Shown one piece after another: positions 12,450 to 23,844 of a stretch of DNA of 64,000 nucleotides (position 1 is its first letter; each line of letters begins with the position of its first letter). Origin of the DNA: Glebionis coronaria (Eukaryota > Streptophyta > Magnoliopsida > Asterales > Asteraceae); the NCBI GenBank assembly GCA_025667525.1, contig CM046878.1, positions 80,992,196 to 81,056,195 of the forward strand. The letters run 5' to 3'. A program made the translations under genes and the position numbers. The notes beneath the pieces were generated by a model that was not told where the DNA came from, did no database searches, and worked only from the letters and a program-made list of their open reading frames with translations.

Positions 12450-15400
12450 GGTCAGGTAACTAAATAACAGATTAAAAATTAACCTGCCAATCAAAAATAA
12501 ATTTTGGAATATGACCTTTCTAGAGTTAGGCAAGAGTTGGTTACATGCGATGCTTTGTTCATTTGTTTTGTATATTATCCACCTTTGTATGTTCCCAAAG
12601 AAAATTAGTGTCATTGTTATGTTGATCAGAAAATGTTAAATGTTTTGGAGCTCACACATATATTTAATATCAATTGATGGTGTGTCATCGTGATTTCCTT
12701 GACTACTGAAACCACAACTACTTCACCAACTAATTTGCAATACTCAAGCATGTTCAAAACATAGCCAAACTCAACCAAAACATGCTAAAGACGACCAAAA
12801 CATGATTAAAACAATCAAACCATAGTGGAAATCGTATTTCCACGAATTTGGCATAGTTTGCCTAGGTTATTCAGGCTTTCTCCGGTTTTGCCTAGTTAGG
12901 TTCCATTCTGATATGCGTTGGTCGGCTTAGAACACTTTAGCCCGCTTCAGCCGGAATTGGATATGTATGACCATGTTTGAAAATTTTCAAGTTAGTATGT
13001 GAAAATAAAAATATATACGCAACCCAAGTAAGAGAAAACATAATCAAGGTGAAGCCAAGAACCAGTATCCATAAACTAAAATTCAATCTTATTGGTAAGG
13101 TTGGGTAACTAAGTAATAAATTAAAAATTAACCTGCCAATCAAAGAGAAAATTTTGAATATGACCTTTCTAAGTCATGCATAGTTACGCACGAGTTGGTA
13201 CATGCAATGTTTTGTTCATTAGTTTTGTATATTATCCACCTTTGAAGGTTTTCAAAGAAAAATCAGTGTCATTGTTGTCTTGATCCAACAATGTTACATG
13301 TTATTGGAGCTCACTCGTATCTTTAATATCATTTGATGGTGTGTCATCACGATGTTCCTTATCTACTGAAACCACAACTACTTCACCAACCAATTTGCAA
13401 CATTAAAGCCTCTCAAACCATAACCAAAAACATGCTAAATTCGACCAAAACATGATCAAACAATCAAACCACAATGGAAATAGTATTCCTCCGGATTTGG
13501 ATTGGTTTTCCTGGGTTATTCAAACTTCTTCGTTTTTCCCTGGTTAATCTCCCTTTTGGTCTGTTTTGATCGGTTTGGAAGGGTTTAGTCTGTTTCAACT
13601 GGATTTGGATGTGTATAACCACATTTGAAAGTTGTACAATTAGTATGTGATAATGAAATTAGATACACAATCCGAGTTATTAAAAACATGATCAAGGTGA
13701 AGCTAAGAACCAATACTAGTAAGGTCGGGTAACTAAATAATAGATTAAAAATTAACCTGCCAATCAAAAAGAATTTTTTGAATATGACATTTCTAAGTCT
13801 CGAGATAGTTAAGCAAGAGTTGGTTACATGCGATGTTTTATTCATTAGTTTTCTATATTATCCACCTTTATAGGTTTCCCAAGGAAAATCAATATCATTT
13901 TTATGTTGACCAAACAATGTTAAATGTTGTTCGAGCTCACACATATCTTTAATATCATTTGATGGTGTGTAATCACAATTTCCTTGTCTAGTGAAACCAC
14001 AACTACTTCAACAACTAACTTTAAACATTCAAGCATGTTCAAAACATATCCAAATCTGACCAAAACGTGCCAAAGACGAACAAAACAGGATCAAAACAAT
14101 CAAACATAGTGGAAATCGTATTTCCATGAATTTGGCGTAGTTTCCCCTAGTTATTCTGACTTTCTTTAGTTTTTCCTGGTTAGGTTTCGTTCTAGTTTGT
14201 TTTGGGCGGTTTAGAACGCTTTATCCAGCTTCAACCAGATTTGGATGTGTATGACCATGTTTGAAAGTTATCCAGTTAGTATGTGACAATAAAAATATAT
14301 ACTCAACCTAAGTAAGAAAAAACATGATCAAAGTGAAGCCAAGAAGCAGTATCCATAAAATTCAACTTTTTTTTGCTAAAAGGTAAATTTTATTAGCAAT
14401 GAAGGAAAGAGTATTAATACAACCAAAGCATCAAGAACCAAATTTTTAGGACACATCCCTAAGGTCGGGTAACTATGTAACTGATTAAAAAAATTAACCT
14501 GCTAATCAAAGAGAAAATTATGAATATGACACTTCTAAGTCACGGCATTGTTACGCACAAGTTGGTACATGCGAGGTTTTGTTTATTAGTTTTGTATATT
14601 ATCAACCTTTCTAGGTTTCTCAAGGAAAATTACTATCATTGTTATCTTTATCCAACAATGTTACATGTTGTTGGAGCTTACTCATATCTTTAATATCATT
14701 TGTTGGTGTGTCATCATGAGATGTTTCTTGTCTACTGAAGCCATAACTACTTCACCAACCAATTTGCAACATTCAAGCCTCTCAAAACATAACCAAAAAC
14801 ATTCTAAATTCGACCAAAACATGATCAAAACAATCACACTACAATAGAAATATAATTTACCGGGATTTGGAACGGTATAGGTTATTCATACTTTCTCCGT
14901 GTTTTCCTGGTTAATCTCCCTTTTGGTCTGTTCTGGTCGGTTTAGAAGGATTTAGCCTGTTTCAGTCCAGTTTGGATGTGAATGACGACGTTTGAAAGTT
15001 GTCCAATTAGTATGTGACAATAAAATTAGATACACAATCCAAGTTATTAAAAACATGATCAAGGTGACCAGTATCCATAAACTAAAATTCAATCTTACTA
15101 GTAAGGTCGGGTAACTAAATAATAGATAAAAATTAACCTGCCAATCAAAGAGAAATTTTTGAATATGACCGTTCTAATTCTTGTGATAGTTAAGGACGTG
15201 TTCGTTACATGCAATGTTTTATTCATTAGTTTTGTATATTATCCACCTTTGTAGGTTACCTAAGGAAAATCAATGTCATTAACCAAACAATGTTAAATGT
15301 TGTTGGAGCTCACTCATACCTTAAATATAAATTAATGGTGTGTCATCACGATGTTCCTTGTCTAGTGAACCACAATTACTTCACCAACTAATTTGCAACA

Positions 15401-16552
15401 TTTAAGCATGGTCAAAACATAGTCAAAACCAACCAAAACATGCTAAATTAAGACCAAAACATGATTAAAACAATCAAACCATGGTGTGAATAGTATTTCC
15501 CCGGATTTGGCATGGTTTTCTTGGGTTATTCAAACTTTCTCCAATTTTGACTGGCTAAGTTCCTTGTTGGTCTGTTTTGGTCAGTTTAGAAGGATTAATG
15601 AAGGTCCAAGTGTAAACATAAAGCTTAACTATATTTGGAAGCCCAGATCGCGTGAGGAAAAAGGCTTTTTTCAGAATGGCATAACTTGGGTTATATGTGT
15701 CTGTTTCAGGCGTTGGACCAAGCCAATTGAACGTAGAAATGAAAGAAACCTAACTTAATTGGGTTACGGAAATTTTGAGGCCCGAAACACTATACTATAT
15801 GAGATATTTGCATTTTTATCAAGTTTTTATTTTAAGTTAGACTTTCTTTTTGGGCTAAGGTCTGACCCATTTGCATTTTAGGGTTTTTTCGATCGTACTT
15901 GTTAGGTTTGGTAACTAAATAACAGATTAAAAGTTAACATGTCAATCAAAAAGAAATTTTGGAACGTGAACTTTTTAAGTCCCGGGATAGTTAAGCAAGA
16001 GTTGGTTACATGCGATGTTTTGTTCATTAGTTTTGTTTATTATCCACCTTTGTAGGTTTCCTAAGGAAAATCAATGTCATTGTTATGTTGAGCAAACAAT
16101 GTTAACTGTTGTTGGAGCCAACACATATCTTTAATATCAATTTATGGTGCGTCATCACGATTTCGTTGTGTAGTGAAACCACAACTACTTCACCAACTAA
16201 TTTGTAACATTCAAGCATGTTCAAACCAAAGCCAAACCCAACCAAACATGATAAAGATGACCAAAACAGGATCAAAACAATTAAACCATAGTGTAAATTG
16301 TATTTCCATGAATTTGGCATGGTTTACCCGGGTTATTCAGACTTTCTCTGGTTTTTCTCGGATAGCTTCCATTTTGGTCTCTTGTGGTCGGTTTGGGAAC
16401 GCTTTAGACCGTTTCAGCCGGCTTTGGATGTGTATTACCATGTTTGAAAGTTTTCCAGTTATTATGTGACAATAAAAATACATACACAACCCAAGTAAAA
16501 GAAATGTGATCAAGGTGAAGCCAAGAACCAGTATCCATAAACTAAAATTCAA
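12450..16552. repeat. tandem array, six units of about 640 bp
   Basis: Units start at the motif GGTCGGGTAACTAA (or close variants) at 12450, 13099, 13733, 14463, 15104 and 15904. The basic period is about 635-650 bp. The interval 13733-14463 is longer by a 97-bp LINE tail. The interval 15104-15904 is truncated near 15597 and then carries unrelated sequence plus the 12288-type leader. Each unit shares AACCTGCCAATCAAA, GGAGCTCAC..ATAT, a run of AAAACATG motifs, and ends with GTATCCATAAACTAAAATTC. Units differ by many substitutions, so the array is old. No conserved reading frame was seen. It may be a local satellite or internal repeats of a large element. Confidence 0.85.
14366..14462 (-). mobile_element. 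severely 5'-truncated LINE tail
   Basis: Within array unit 3, a block beginning with an oligo-T run then GCTAAAAGGTAAATTTTAT and ending AGGACACATCCCT interrupts the unit. The same motifs (oligo-T, GGCAAAGGTAAATTTTAT, CAACCAAAGCA, AGGACACACCCCT) form the outer end of the LINE at 16553. It is therefore a 3' end of that LINE family, minus orientation, about 97 bp long. Confidence 0.75.
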
Positions 16553-18797
16553 TATTTTTTTGGCAAAGGTAAATTTTATAAAACAAAAAGTCAAAACAAA
16601 GGAAAACTGTACAACCAAAGCACAAATGGAGCAAACTAGGACACACCCCTAAGTTTGCATCACATCTTTGGCTAGGAAAAAAAGTAAGGCGCTGGACATG
16701 TTCCAAGCTCTTAACAAACTACTTAATACTAAAGACCTAGATACTAAGCAAAACCAAACTTTAAAAAGAAGTCAATTTCTTCATAGCAGAGACTTGATCA
16801 CCAGATGACATTGACCAATCTCCTACACATCAATGGAACTCCAAGGATCCTTAAACTTACTTATAACGCGAAAGCTCACTTCTGAATCCATGAATCACCC
16901 TGAACATCCACCACAAAAGGGAAGGAGCCAGAGTACTCAATCCATCACAATGAACTTCAACAAATAAATAAACATACAAGGTAGCATGCATAAAGAGACA
17001 TGCGAAAAACGCCATCTGATAAATATAGGATAAAGAAATCAAGGAAGGGCCATGGTTGAAATCCACATTCTTTGCCTCCTCAAAACCCCCACCATGTAAA
17101 ACCCAGTGGGAAACCATGGAGGGAGAAATAGTACAACAGAAAACTTCCCTCCAACAGAAAATGCATAAACGACCAAATGCTCATAAATGCATCAACACCA
17201 TGACAACCAGACAACGACACCTACTAACCAGAAAAACCTAGCCCTACCAAAATAGAGAAAGAAAGCCCTACTCTGCACCAAACAACCCTAGAAGGATAGT
17301 CTAGACACCCAGCTATCTAGTTGTCATACCAAACGCAAGGATCCCCAAAACACACTCTACTATGATAGAATAACGTGACCCAACCAGAACTAAGAAAGTA
17401 TGGCACTTCATCTTCAACATATAACCCTAGAAGGATGGTCCAGGCACCCATCTTTTCAAGTGTGAAAGATTCGGAAGAAACTAAGGTCTGGAACCCAAAC
17501 ATCATCCATAAACAGAACCCTACCATCCATATGTCCACCATGAAGACCTTGTTGCATTCCTAAAACTAGTACCCAAAAAATTTCTATAACTAGCATCAAT
17601 AAAGCACACTCTATTCACCCACATAGAAAATATGGGAACAGACCTAAAGCAATTAGTTGTCGTCATCAATATCCATATAGTCATTCTTGGTTTCACCTAT
17701 AATATCATCATACTTAGCAACTTTGGTAATAGGAAAGTGCCATACCTCAGCATCCATAATCACATCAGAAGTAGACTTAATATTCAGGCTCATAAGTCTA
17801 CTTCTCAGAGATTCCACAATGCACTTAAACACCACATCAATTCTCCTTTCAAAATGATCAATGAGACTAGAGTTCATCCCCTCCCAAATAGAATACATCA
17901 GATCCGCTAATACTAACCTCTCAATAACACTCCAAATGGTGTTATTAGCAAGCTTGTTGACAACATAAGAAATGAATTGGGTCCAAACATCAAGAGCCTG
18001 CTCAAGTTTATCCATAACCTTAAATCTTTCCCATAATCTTTTGGAGAATTTGTAGATAAAGAAAAGATGATTGTGGGAATCCTTGCATTGCAGACAAAAA
18101 GGATACCCCATATCTTGAATATTAAGCCACCTAGATATCCTGTCTTGAGTTTTAAGTATACCTTTAATGGTCATCCATAGAATAAAAGCATGTTTAGGCA
18201 CACATTGAGAGAACAATACATGCCTATACCAAATGACCTTAGCATAGTCACTTTTAATACCCTTCCAAACTTCCTTAATACTAAAACATTTATCCTTCCC
18301 TTTCTTATTACACCACACAGTTCTATTCAATGTTAATCCTAGGGACTTGGATACTCATAACTTCACCAAATCTAGAACTCCAACTCCTAGGCCACTTCCA
18401 TATGTCATTACTGATCAAATCAGCAACCATAGTCTTCATAACACCCTTATCATTCACCAAAGTATTGTAATTGATGCAATTTCATAAGGGACTATTAGTA
18501 TTCCATTTGTCAAACTAGAAATTACAATGTTTACCATTGCCAATCTTGCAAAAGATTAAACCCTTAATCACATCTCTAAGAGCTGAAATTTGCTTCCATC
18601 CCCAAGAGAATCTATGACAAACAACAATAGACCAAATACTATTTCCCTTTAACCAAGTGGTATTGACCTATTTTACCCAAATGCAATCCTTTTGATTTCC
18701 ACAAATGATTACTCATAAGTGACAAGTTCTGCTCATGCATAGACTTTAAACCCAAGCCACCTTCACTTTTCTACTTACACACCTCATTTTAAGATAT
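16553..18797 (-). mobile_element. LINE-type (non-LTR) retrotransposon, 3' part
   Basis: Minus strand. The oligo-T at 16553-16560 is the A tail, 16561-17652 is probable 3' UTR (with several short chance frames), and 17653-18797 carries decayed reverse-transcriptase C-terminal sequence. It sits exactly after the GTATCCATAAACTAAAATTC end of array unit 6, the same place as the 97-bp tail in unit 3. The upstream part is cut off by the Copia LTR that begins at 18798, so the Copia element landed in or next to this LINE. Confidence 0.82.
17653..18797 (-). pseudogene. LINE ORF2 C-terminal region with zf-RVT domain
   Basis: Reading from 18785 towards 18331 gives broken frames with EGGLGLKSMHEQNLSLMS, SWGWKQISALRDVIK and KIGNGKHCNF, typical of the region after the reverse-transcriptase palm in plant LINEs, but with in-frame stops (for example VCK-stop-KSEGG near 18770). 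The open part 18330-17653 (225 codons) holds the zf-RVT zinc-binding domain: WYRHVLFSQCVPKHAFILWM, then LKTQDR, CLQCKDSHNHLFF and SKRLW. The product is a fragment only and cannot be active. Confidence 0.85.
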
Positions 18798-19314
18798 TGT
18801 TGGGAATAAAATGTAGCTAGTACACTTAAACGCTGACAAGAAGAAAACAAGCGTTGATAAGAAGAAAACAAACATTGACAGATCAAGCGTTGATAGGAAG
18901 AAGTCAAGCGTTGATAGGTTGAAGACAAGGACTGATAGAAAGATATGGTTTACGCGTATTTTGTTTCTAGTTTGTTTCTAGTAAAGATAGGATCAACAAT
19001 GTATTTTCTATAATTATCTTTACCTAGAATAGCTGATACGTAGACTCTTGTACAAGGCTTCTTATGTCTATAAAAGAAGACCTTTAGGTTATGTTTCATA
19101 TAAGTTTTTCATACATTTAAACACTTTCATTGTAAGAAAGTTCGATTCAATCAATCAAGTGAAAGTTTGTTTTACAACTGTTTGTGTGTTCTTGTTTAAG
19201 TATTAATTCCGCATAATACTTGAATTGTTTTATACACAACAAAGTTTCTCTACGTATATAACTTGATCTAATCTCGTTTACACAAGCTAAATCGATCTAA
19301 GTTTGGGATCAACA
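18798..19314 (+). repeat. 5' LTR of the truncated Copia element
   Basis: Begins TGTTGGGAATAAAATG and ends GGGATCAACA, giving 5-bp TGTTG/CAACA inverted ends. About 517 bp. Near the start, four to five imperfect 21-22-bp repeats of the type AGCGTTGATAAGAAGAAAAC occupy 18829-18930, a likely enhancer-like tandem block. TATAAAAGAAGACC near 19070 is a plausible TATA region for the LTR promoter. Confidence 0.88.
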
Positions 19315-19316
19315 AG

Positions 19317-19328
19317 TGGTATCAGAGC
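19317..19328 (+). other. primer-binding site
   Basis: TGGTATCAGAGC follows the LTR after two bases. It is the standard plant Copia site complementary to the 3' end of initiator tRNA-Met. Confidence 0.92.
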
Positions 19329-19410
19329 TTGTTGAGAAACTTTGATCTAAAAGAACACAAGAACCCTAAATCACCAAAAACCCTAATTTTCACAAAACCC
19401 TAAAAACATC

Positions 19411-21089
19411 ATGTCTACTCCAGAAGTAACCTCCTCCTCCTCCTCAAACCACAACATCAAGATTCCCATGCTAGATGCAGACAATTTTGAGCTGTGGAAG
19501 TTTAACTTTGAGCAATATCTGCAAATCCATGATTACACTCTCTGGGAGATCATTGAATATGGAAACACATTCAATAAAGCTCAAAAGATTGCAGATGCCA
19601 TTGCTACAAGATCTGCTGTTCAAGGATGCTCTGAAGCAGATAAGAAAGAAAAACCAGAAGATGGTAGAGCTGTGTCTGCTGAGGACATAGCAAAGAGAAG
19701 GGTTGATATGAAAACCCTAAGCATTCTGAAACTCTCGTCGGGACAAGAAAATCAGCACAAATACAGAGGTTATGACTCTGCAAAAGATCTTTGGGCAGCA
19801 CTTGAAGTTGCCTATGGTTGTAATGCTGATACGACGGAAGAGAAAAAGAAGCAACTCTTGCATGAGTATGCTGTTTTTAAGGCTCAACCTAATGAGAAGC
19901 TGAGTAGTGTGAGAAGCAGACTTCTCGACATTACAAGTAAGCTGTCCTTCATGGGGACAGTGATTGGTGATGTTGACATTATTGCTACTTTCCTTAAAAG
20001 CCTTGGTGATGCATGGAAGATTGAGGCAAGGTCTATAATTGCCAATAACACTCACAAAAGTTCTACTTTTGATGATGTGTACAACAAACTGAGGCTGTTG
20101 GAGAATGAAACTCTTTTGGATCATGGAAGTAAGTCTACCAATGGTAACATGGCCTTCTTATCACATAGTGAAGGTCAATTTGATCAGAAGAATTCATACA
20201 TGCACCCAGTTACTGGATCAACATGTGTCAACGCTGGATCATATCCTGTTAACGCCTCATATTCAGACGCTGACACATACAAAATTGACTCTCCAAGAGT
20301 TAAGCCTGCTGGTATTGATCTGGATACTGTGTGTGCATACATTGCTTCATTGCCCAATGGTTCAGTGATTACATATGAGGACCTTGAGCAAATAAGTGAT
20401 GAGCATTTGGAGGATATAGATATTAGGTGCAATATGGCTCTTGCAAGTATAAGAGCAAACAGATGGAATAGAAGATTCAAGAAGAATATGACTTTTAATT
20501 CAAAGGACACTGCTGGATTTGATAAATCCAAGGTTGAGTGCTACAATTGTCATCGTATGGGGCACTTTATGAGAGAATGTTGATCTCCAAGAAGATCTGA
20601 TGCTAGAAAACCCTCAAGCCAAATTGTTAAGGCTCGGGATCCCAAGGCCATGATGGCAATGCAAGAAATTGATGGTGTTGGATGGGACTGGAGCTATTTG
20701 GCTAAGGATGAGGAAGAGGATAAAGCTTTGGTTGCTGAGATAGAAGAAGAAGAGCATGTTCATTAGGCTCTCATGGCACACTCCTCATCTTCATCAGACA
20801 GTGAGGTATATGATGATGCTTTTTGTAGTAAGGGTTGTCGTTTAAATACTGAAAGACTTAACAAAGAGGTTTTAAGATTGTTAGGAGATGTGAGTAATGA
20901 GAAATGCAAGTTGTCTAACTATCAACTTGCTCTTACTCAAACTGAAAAGACAGTAGCTGAGTATAAGAAAATGGAGCTTGACCTAAAAGATAAAATTAAT
21001 ATCTTAAAACATGATTTAAATGCTAGTATTGATATTAGAAACATCATGGAGAGGGTCAATGCTGAACTACAGGTTAAGTTAGACGAGTG
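19411..21089 (+). pseudogene. Copia gag polyprotein fragment with two stop codons
   Basis: The frame opens MSTPEVTSSSSSNHNIKIPM with the gag-like WKFNFEQYL and LWAALEVAYG segments. It runs to the CCHC knuckle CYNCHRMGHFMREC, followed at once by TGA (20581-20583). The same frame continues (SPRRSDARKPSSQ ... ALVAEIEEEEHVH) to TAG (20764-20766) and then into ALMAHSSSSSDSE and a coiled-coil stretch ending AELQVKLDE at the junction with the Rpp21-like fragment. Both stops look like single C-to-T changes (CGA to TGA, CAG to TAG), as expected from methyl-cytosine decay of a silenced element. Confidence 0.85.
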
Positions 21090-21633
21090 AAACATTGGAC
21101 ACCAAAAATGACTCTATTGCATCTGGTCCAAATGCAGATGACTTGGAGGGGGGAGATGGCTCTGCCCGTGTAAACACCGTAACATCTCTACCTGGGTGTC
21201 CACATCAGATGACCCCATTGGTGATATCGGTAATGTTGAGATTAGTAAAACATTGAAGGTCATAAAAGAGTCTAATGCATCTGCTCTGAATGAAGATGAT
21301 CCAAATAGAGGCAAAATGGATACATTGGAGATTAGTGAAACATTAGCAGACGATCTCAGAGGCAATATCAGGTTAGTTGAGATAAATGAAACATTGGATG
21401 TTAAAAATGACAACGCTGCATCTAGTCTGGCTAACCCATTGACAAAGCCAAGATAGACTTTGTTAGACTCAAAGAAGAAGAATATGAACCGATCAGCGGC
21501 TAAGAAAACACCGGCTGCTAATAGAACTTCTGAAGCTCCAAATGCAAGCACATCTAATAAACGTCGGAGAAAATCTTGGACTTCTTTGAAGGAGATTGCC
21601 AAGAACAATGAAAAGAGCAGAAGGTTGTTTTAA
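21087..21633 (+). pseudogene. copy of the 3' half of the Rpp21-like gene, fused to Copia gag
   Basis: From GAGTGAAACATTGGACACC onward the sequence follows 4626-5215 of the Rpp21-like gene: SETLDTKNDS, DDLEG, a roughly 40-bp deletion, then DDPIGDIGNVEISKTL, a premature TAG after PLTKPR near 21456, and finally the basic end SKKKNMNRSAAKK ... KRRRKSWTSLKEIAK. One small insertion (CTGGGTGTCC near 21194) breaks the frame. The zinc-ribbon exon is absent. GAGTGAAAC at the junction fits both parents, suggesting microhomology joining. Confidence 0.9.
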
Positions 21634-22040
21634 TGTTTAACTAGATTATATGGTAGACATGTCCAGGATAGTTTTTTTTATTGATTTGGTATGGGTCATA
21701 CAGTATTAAAGAATCAGTCAAAATTCGTTCTGTTTAGATGTCACAAAACTATTTATTGCCCTGCCTTATTACAAATATTGTTGGTGCAATGCTGATTAAC
21801 ATGTAGAAGTAAGGGCGCAAGTGTCTCGGATTAGAGTAATATAAAGATGACAACGAGTTTATTGTGTGCCGAGTAACTTGATGGATAAACATTGTGTTCT
21901 TAGTCGTTTCGCTTTATTAAACCGCGTAATTTTTTTTATGGACAATAATTTTGAGACATAAGTAGACGTGGTTCGTGTATAATTAGTTCATGTACCGTTT
22001 GATAAATGTGCATTTTGCGTATATATTCAAAGGCCTCTTG
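21634..22040 (+). repeat. duplicated 3' flank of the Rpp21-like gene
   Basis: Matches 5216-5712 with a few deletions (for example, 5241-5304 is missing). Shared landmarks: GTTGGTGCAATGCTG, ACATGTAGAAGTAAGGGCGC, GTGTGCCGAGTAACTTGATG, AGTAGACGTGGTTCGTG, and AAGGCCTCTT at the end. There is no poly(A) at the copy end, so this was a DNA-level duplication or a transcript running well past the gene. Confidence 0.9.
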
Positions 22041-22062
22041 AGATCACCAAATTTCATGGGAC

Positions 22063-22470
22063 GATCTAGGGTGTCAAAAAAGTTGACATGACCCGAACCC
22101 GAATAAGCCTATTCGGGTCGGATCACTCGGGTCCAAAAAAGTATTTGGGTCAATTCGAATTGATCCGAATTGACCCGAGTTTTAATTAGGCTCCGGTTTG
22201 GATTTATTTTTTTTAGCCTTGACCCGACTTGACTCGACTAGAATCCGACCAACCCGACTTAACCCGACTCGAGTAACACATTTTATATTGTATTAATACC
22301 TAAACAAGCCAATTTTTATACTTTCTCCTTATATACTTGGATTGACCCGAACTCGAGTTGACCCGACCCCCGAATTGACTCGCACCCGAGTTTTAATTAG
22401 GCTCGACTTCGGGTATGATTTTTTTTAGTCTTGACCTGACTTAACCTGACTTGAATACAACAAATGACAA
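22063..22470. repeat. GACCCGA-rich repeat
   Basis: Many copies of GACCCGA/TCGGGTC in both orientations, for example ACCCGAACCCGAATAAGCC and CGACTTAACCCGACTCGAG. Two subunits (about 22140-22290 and 22330-22470) each read TTGACCCGA..., GAGTTTTAATTAGGCTC, TTTTTTTTAG.CTTGACC. A lone related motif, GAGTGTCAAAAAAGCTGACCCG, is at 6054 downstream of the Rpp21-like gene. Confidence 0.75.
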
Positions 22471-22807
22471 CCATTTTAGCATGATTAAACAATCTAAACA
22501 TATAATTTAGAATCAAAAGTAATTTTTATTTATTTAGGTTTGATTTGAGAGGTGTAGGGGTTGTTTAGTTGTGGAAAACGTTTTATATTTTTCTTTTTCT
22601 AATTTTCTAGAGAAGGAAAGAGTTTTTTTTAGATAAGAGTTAAAAATTTTGAAAACTTGTTTAGATGAGATTGTAAATTTTCATTTTCTAAATTTCATTT
22701 CTAGATAAGCGAATAATTGACGAAAACTTAAAAAACTGAGGAAAACGTCAAAGTTTTACGAGAACGTAAAAAAACCAACGAAGAGGTAAATACCTGAGGA
22801 AACTTAA

Positions 22808-22935
22808 ATTTACGTTTTTTGTCAGTAATTTTACGTTTTCGTCATTATTTTAACGTTTTCGTCAATAATTTTGCGTTTTCGTTAGTAATTTTACGTTTTC
22901 GTCAGTACTTTTACGTTTTCGTCAGTAATTTACGT
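22808..22935 (-). repeat. left arm of the 20-bp minisatellite (inverted)
   Basis: About six copies of AGTAATTTTACGTTTTCGTC, the reverse complement of the right-arm unit. Degenerate forms extend back to about 22740. Confidence 0.85.
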
Positions 22936-23556
22936 TAGTAAAATTCCTGACAAAATCTTTAAATTACTGACGAAAACTAAAAATTGCTGAAGAAATGTAA
23001 GTTTACTATAAAAACGTAAGTTTACTGACGACAACGTAAGTTTACTAACGAAAACGTAAAAATAATGACAAAAATGTAAGTTTACTGACGAAAACGTAAA
23101 ATTACTGACGAAAATGTATGTTTACTGGCGAAAACGTAAGTTTGGCGAAAACGTAAGTTTACTGGCGAAAACGTAAGTTTACTGACGAAAACGTAAGTTT
23201 ACAGACGAAAACGTAAGTTTACTGAAGAAAACGTAAAATTACTGACGAAGACATAAGTTTACTTGCGAAAACGTAAGTTTACTGACGAAAACATAAATTT
23301 ACTGACGAAAACATAAAGTTAATGATGAAAACGTAAGTTTACTGACGAAAATGTTAACATACTGACGAAAACGTAAAACTAATGACGAAAACGTAAAATT
23401 ACTGAAGAAAACTAAGTTTACTGTCGAAAACGTAAAAATACTGTAAAAAAACGTAAAAATACTGAGAAAATGTAAATTTAGTGAAGAAAACGTAAAAATA
23501 CTCATAAAAACGTAAAAATACTGATGAAAAACGTAATAATGACGAAAATGCGAAAA
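22936..23556 (+). repeat. right arm of the 20-bp minisatellite
   Basis: Roughly 30 units of TTTACTGACGAAAACGTAAG with point variants (AAATTACTGACGAAAACGT, AAAATACTG...). The central block 23100-23400 is most regular and the outer units decay. The core ACGAAAACGT contains CpG in nearly every unit. Confidence 0.88.
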
Positions 23557-23844
23557 AACTAACAAAAATTAATATTTAAAAAAAACCGTAAAAAAGTGAC
23601 AGAAACGTAAAATAAGGTTATAAAAGATATACGAATATGTTTTACTATTATTTGAAAAAAGAAATATAAAAGTGTAAAATGGTCTTTTTTTAGTTTTTTA
23701 TATAAAAGTGGAGAATGAAAATTTCTTATTTTTTGAAAATTATTGGAAAAAAGTTGAACTAAACAAGTTTTCTATTTTTCTATTTTTAAATAAAATTTTT
23801 TTTAGAAAAATGAGAGATTTTTTTCCAACTAAACACACCCGTAG

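Larger units (their letters stand above)
18798..21086 (+). mobile_element. truncated Ty1/Copia retrotransposon (5' LTR, PBS, gag)
   Basis: A TG...CA long terminal repeat, a tRNA-Met-type primer-binding site and a gag region follow in the right order. The element stops at 21086, where its coding sequence passes into a copy of the Rpp21-like gene. No protease, integrase, reverse transcriptase or 3' LTR was found downstream in the window, so it is a remnant. Confidence 0.88.
22558..23840. mobile_element. foldback-type element with inverted minisatellite arms
   Basis: The ends are inverted: GGGTTGTTTAGTTGTGGAAA on the left and GGGTGTGTTTAGTTGGAAAA (reverse complement) on the right. GTAG flanks both ends (22554-22557 and 23841-23844), a possible 4-bp target duplication. 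Inside, a 20-bp unit TTTACTGACGAAAACGTAAG is tandemly repeated in one orientation on the right and inverted on the left. No protein-coding frame is evident; the open frames there are translations of the repeats. Superfamily uncertain. Confidence 0.7.

Noticed and set aside
12429..16618. Several similar 60-98-codon frames in the tandem array as a gene family
   Set aside because: The frames move between units, lack conserved starts and do not resemble any family. They arise from the repeated DNA itself.
17056..17563. Plus-strand frames across the LINE 3' region
   Set aside because: They are antisense to the LINE 3' UTR and have no family resemblance.
22802..23560. Possible CRISPR array because of regular 20-bp repeats
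   Set aside because: The units are contiguous without unique spacers, present in both orientations, and the context is a plant nuclear genome. It is a minisatellite.
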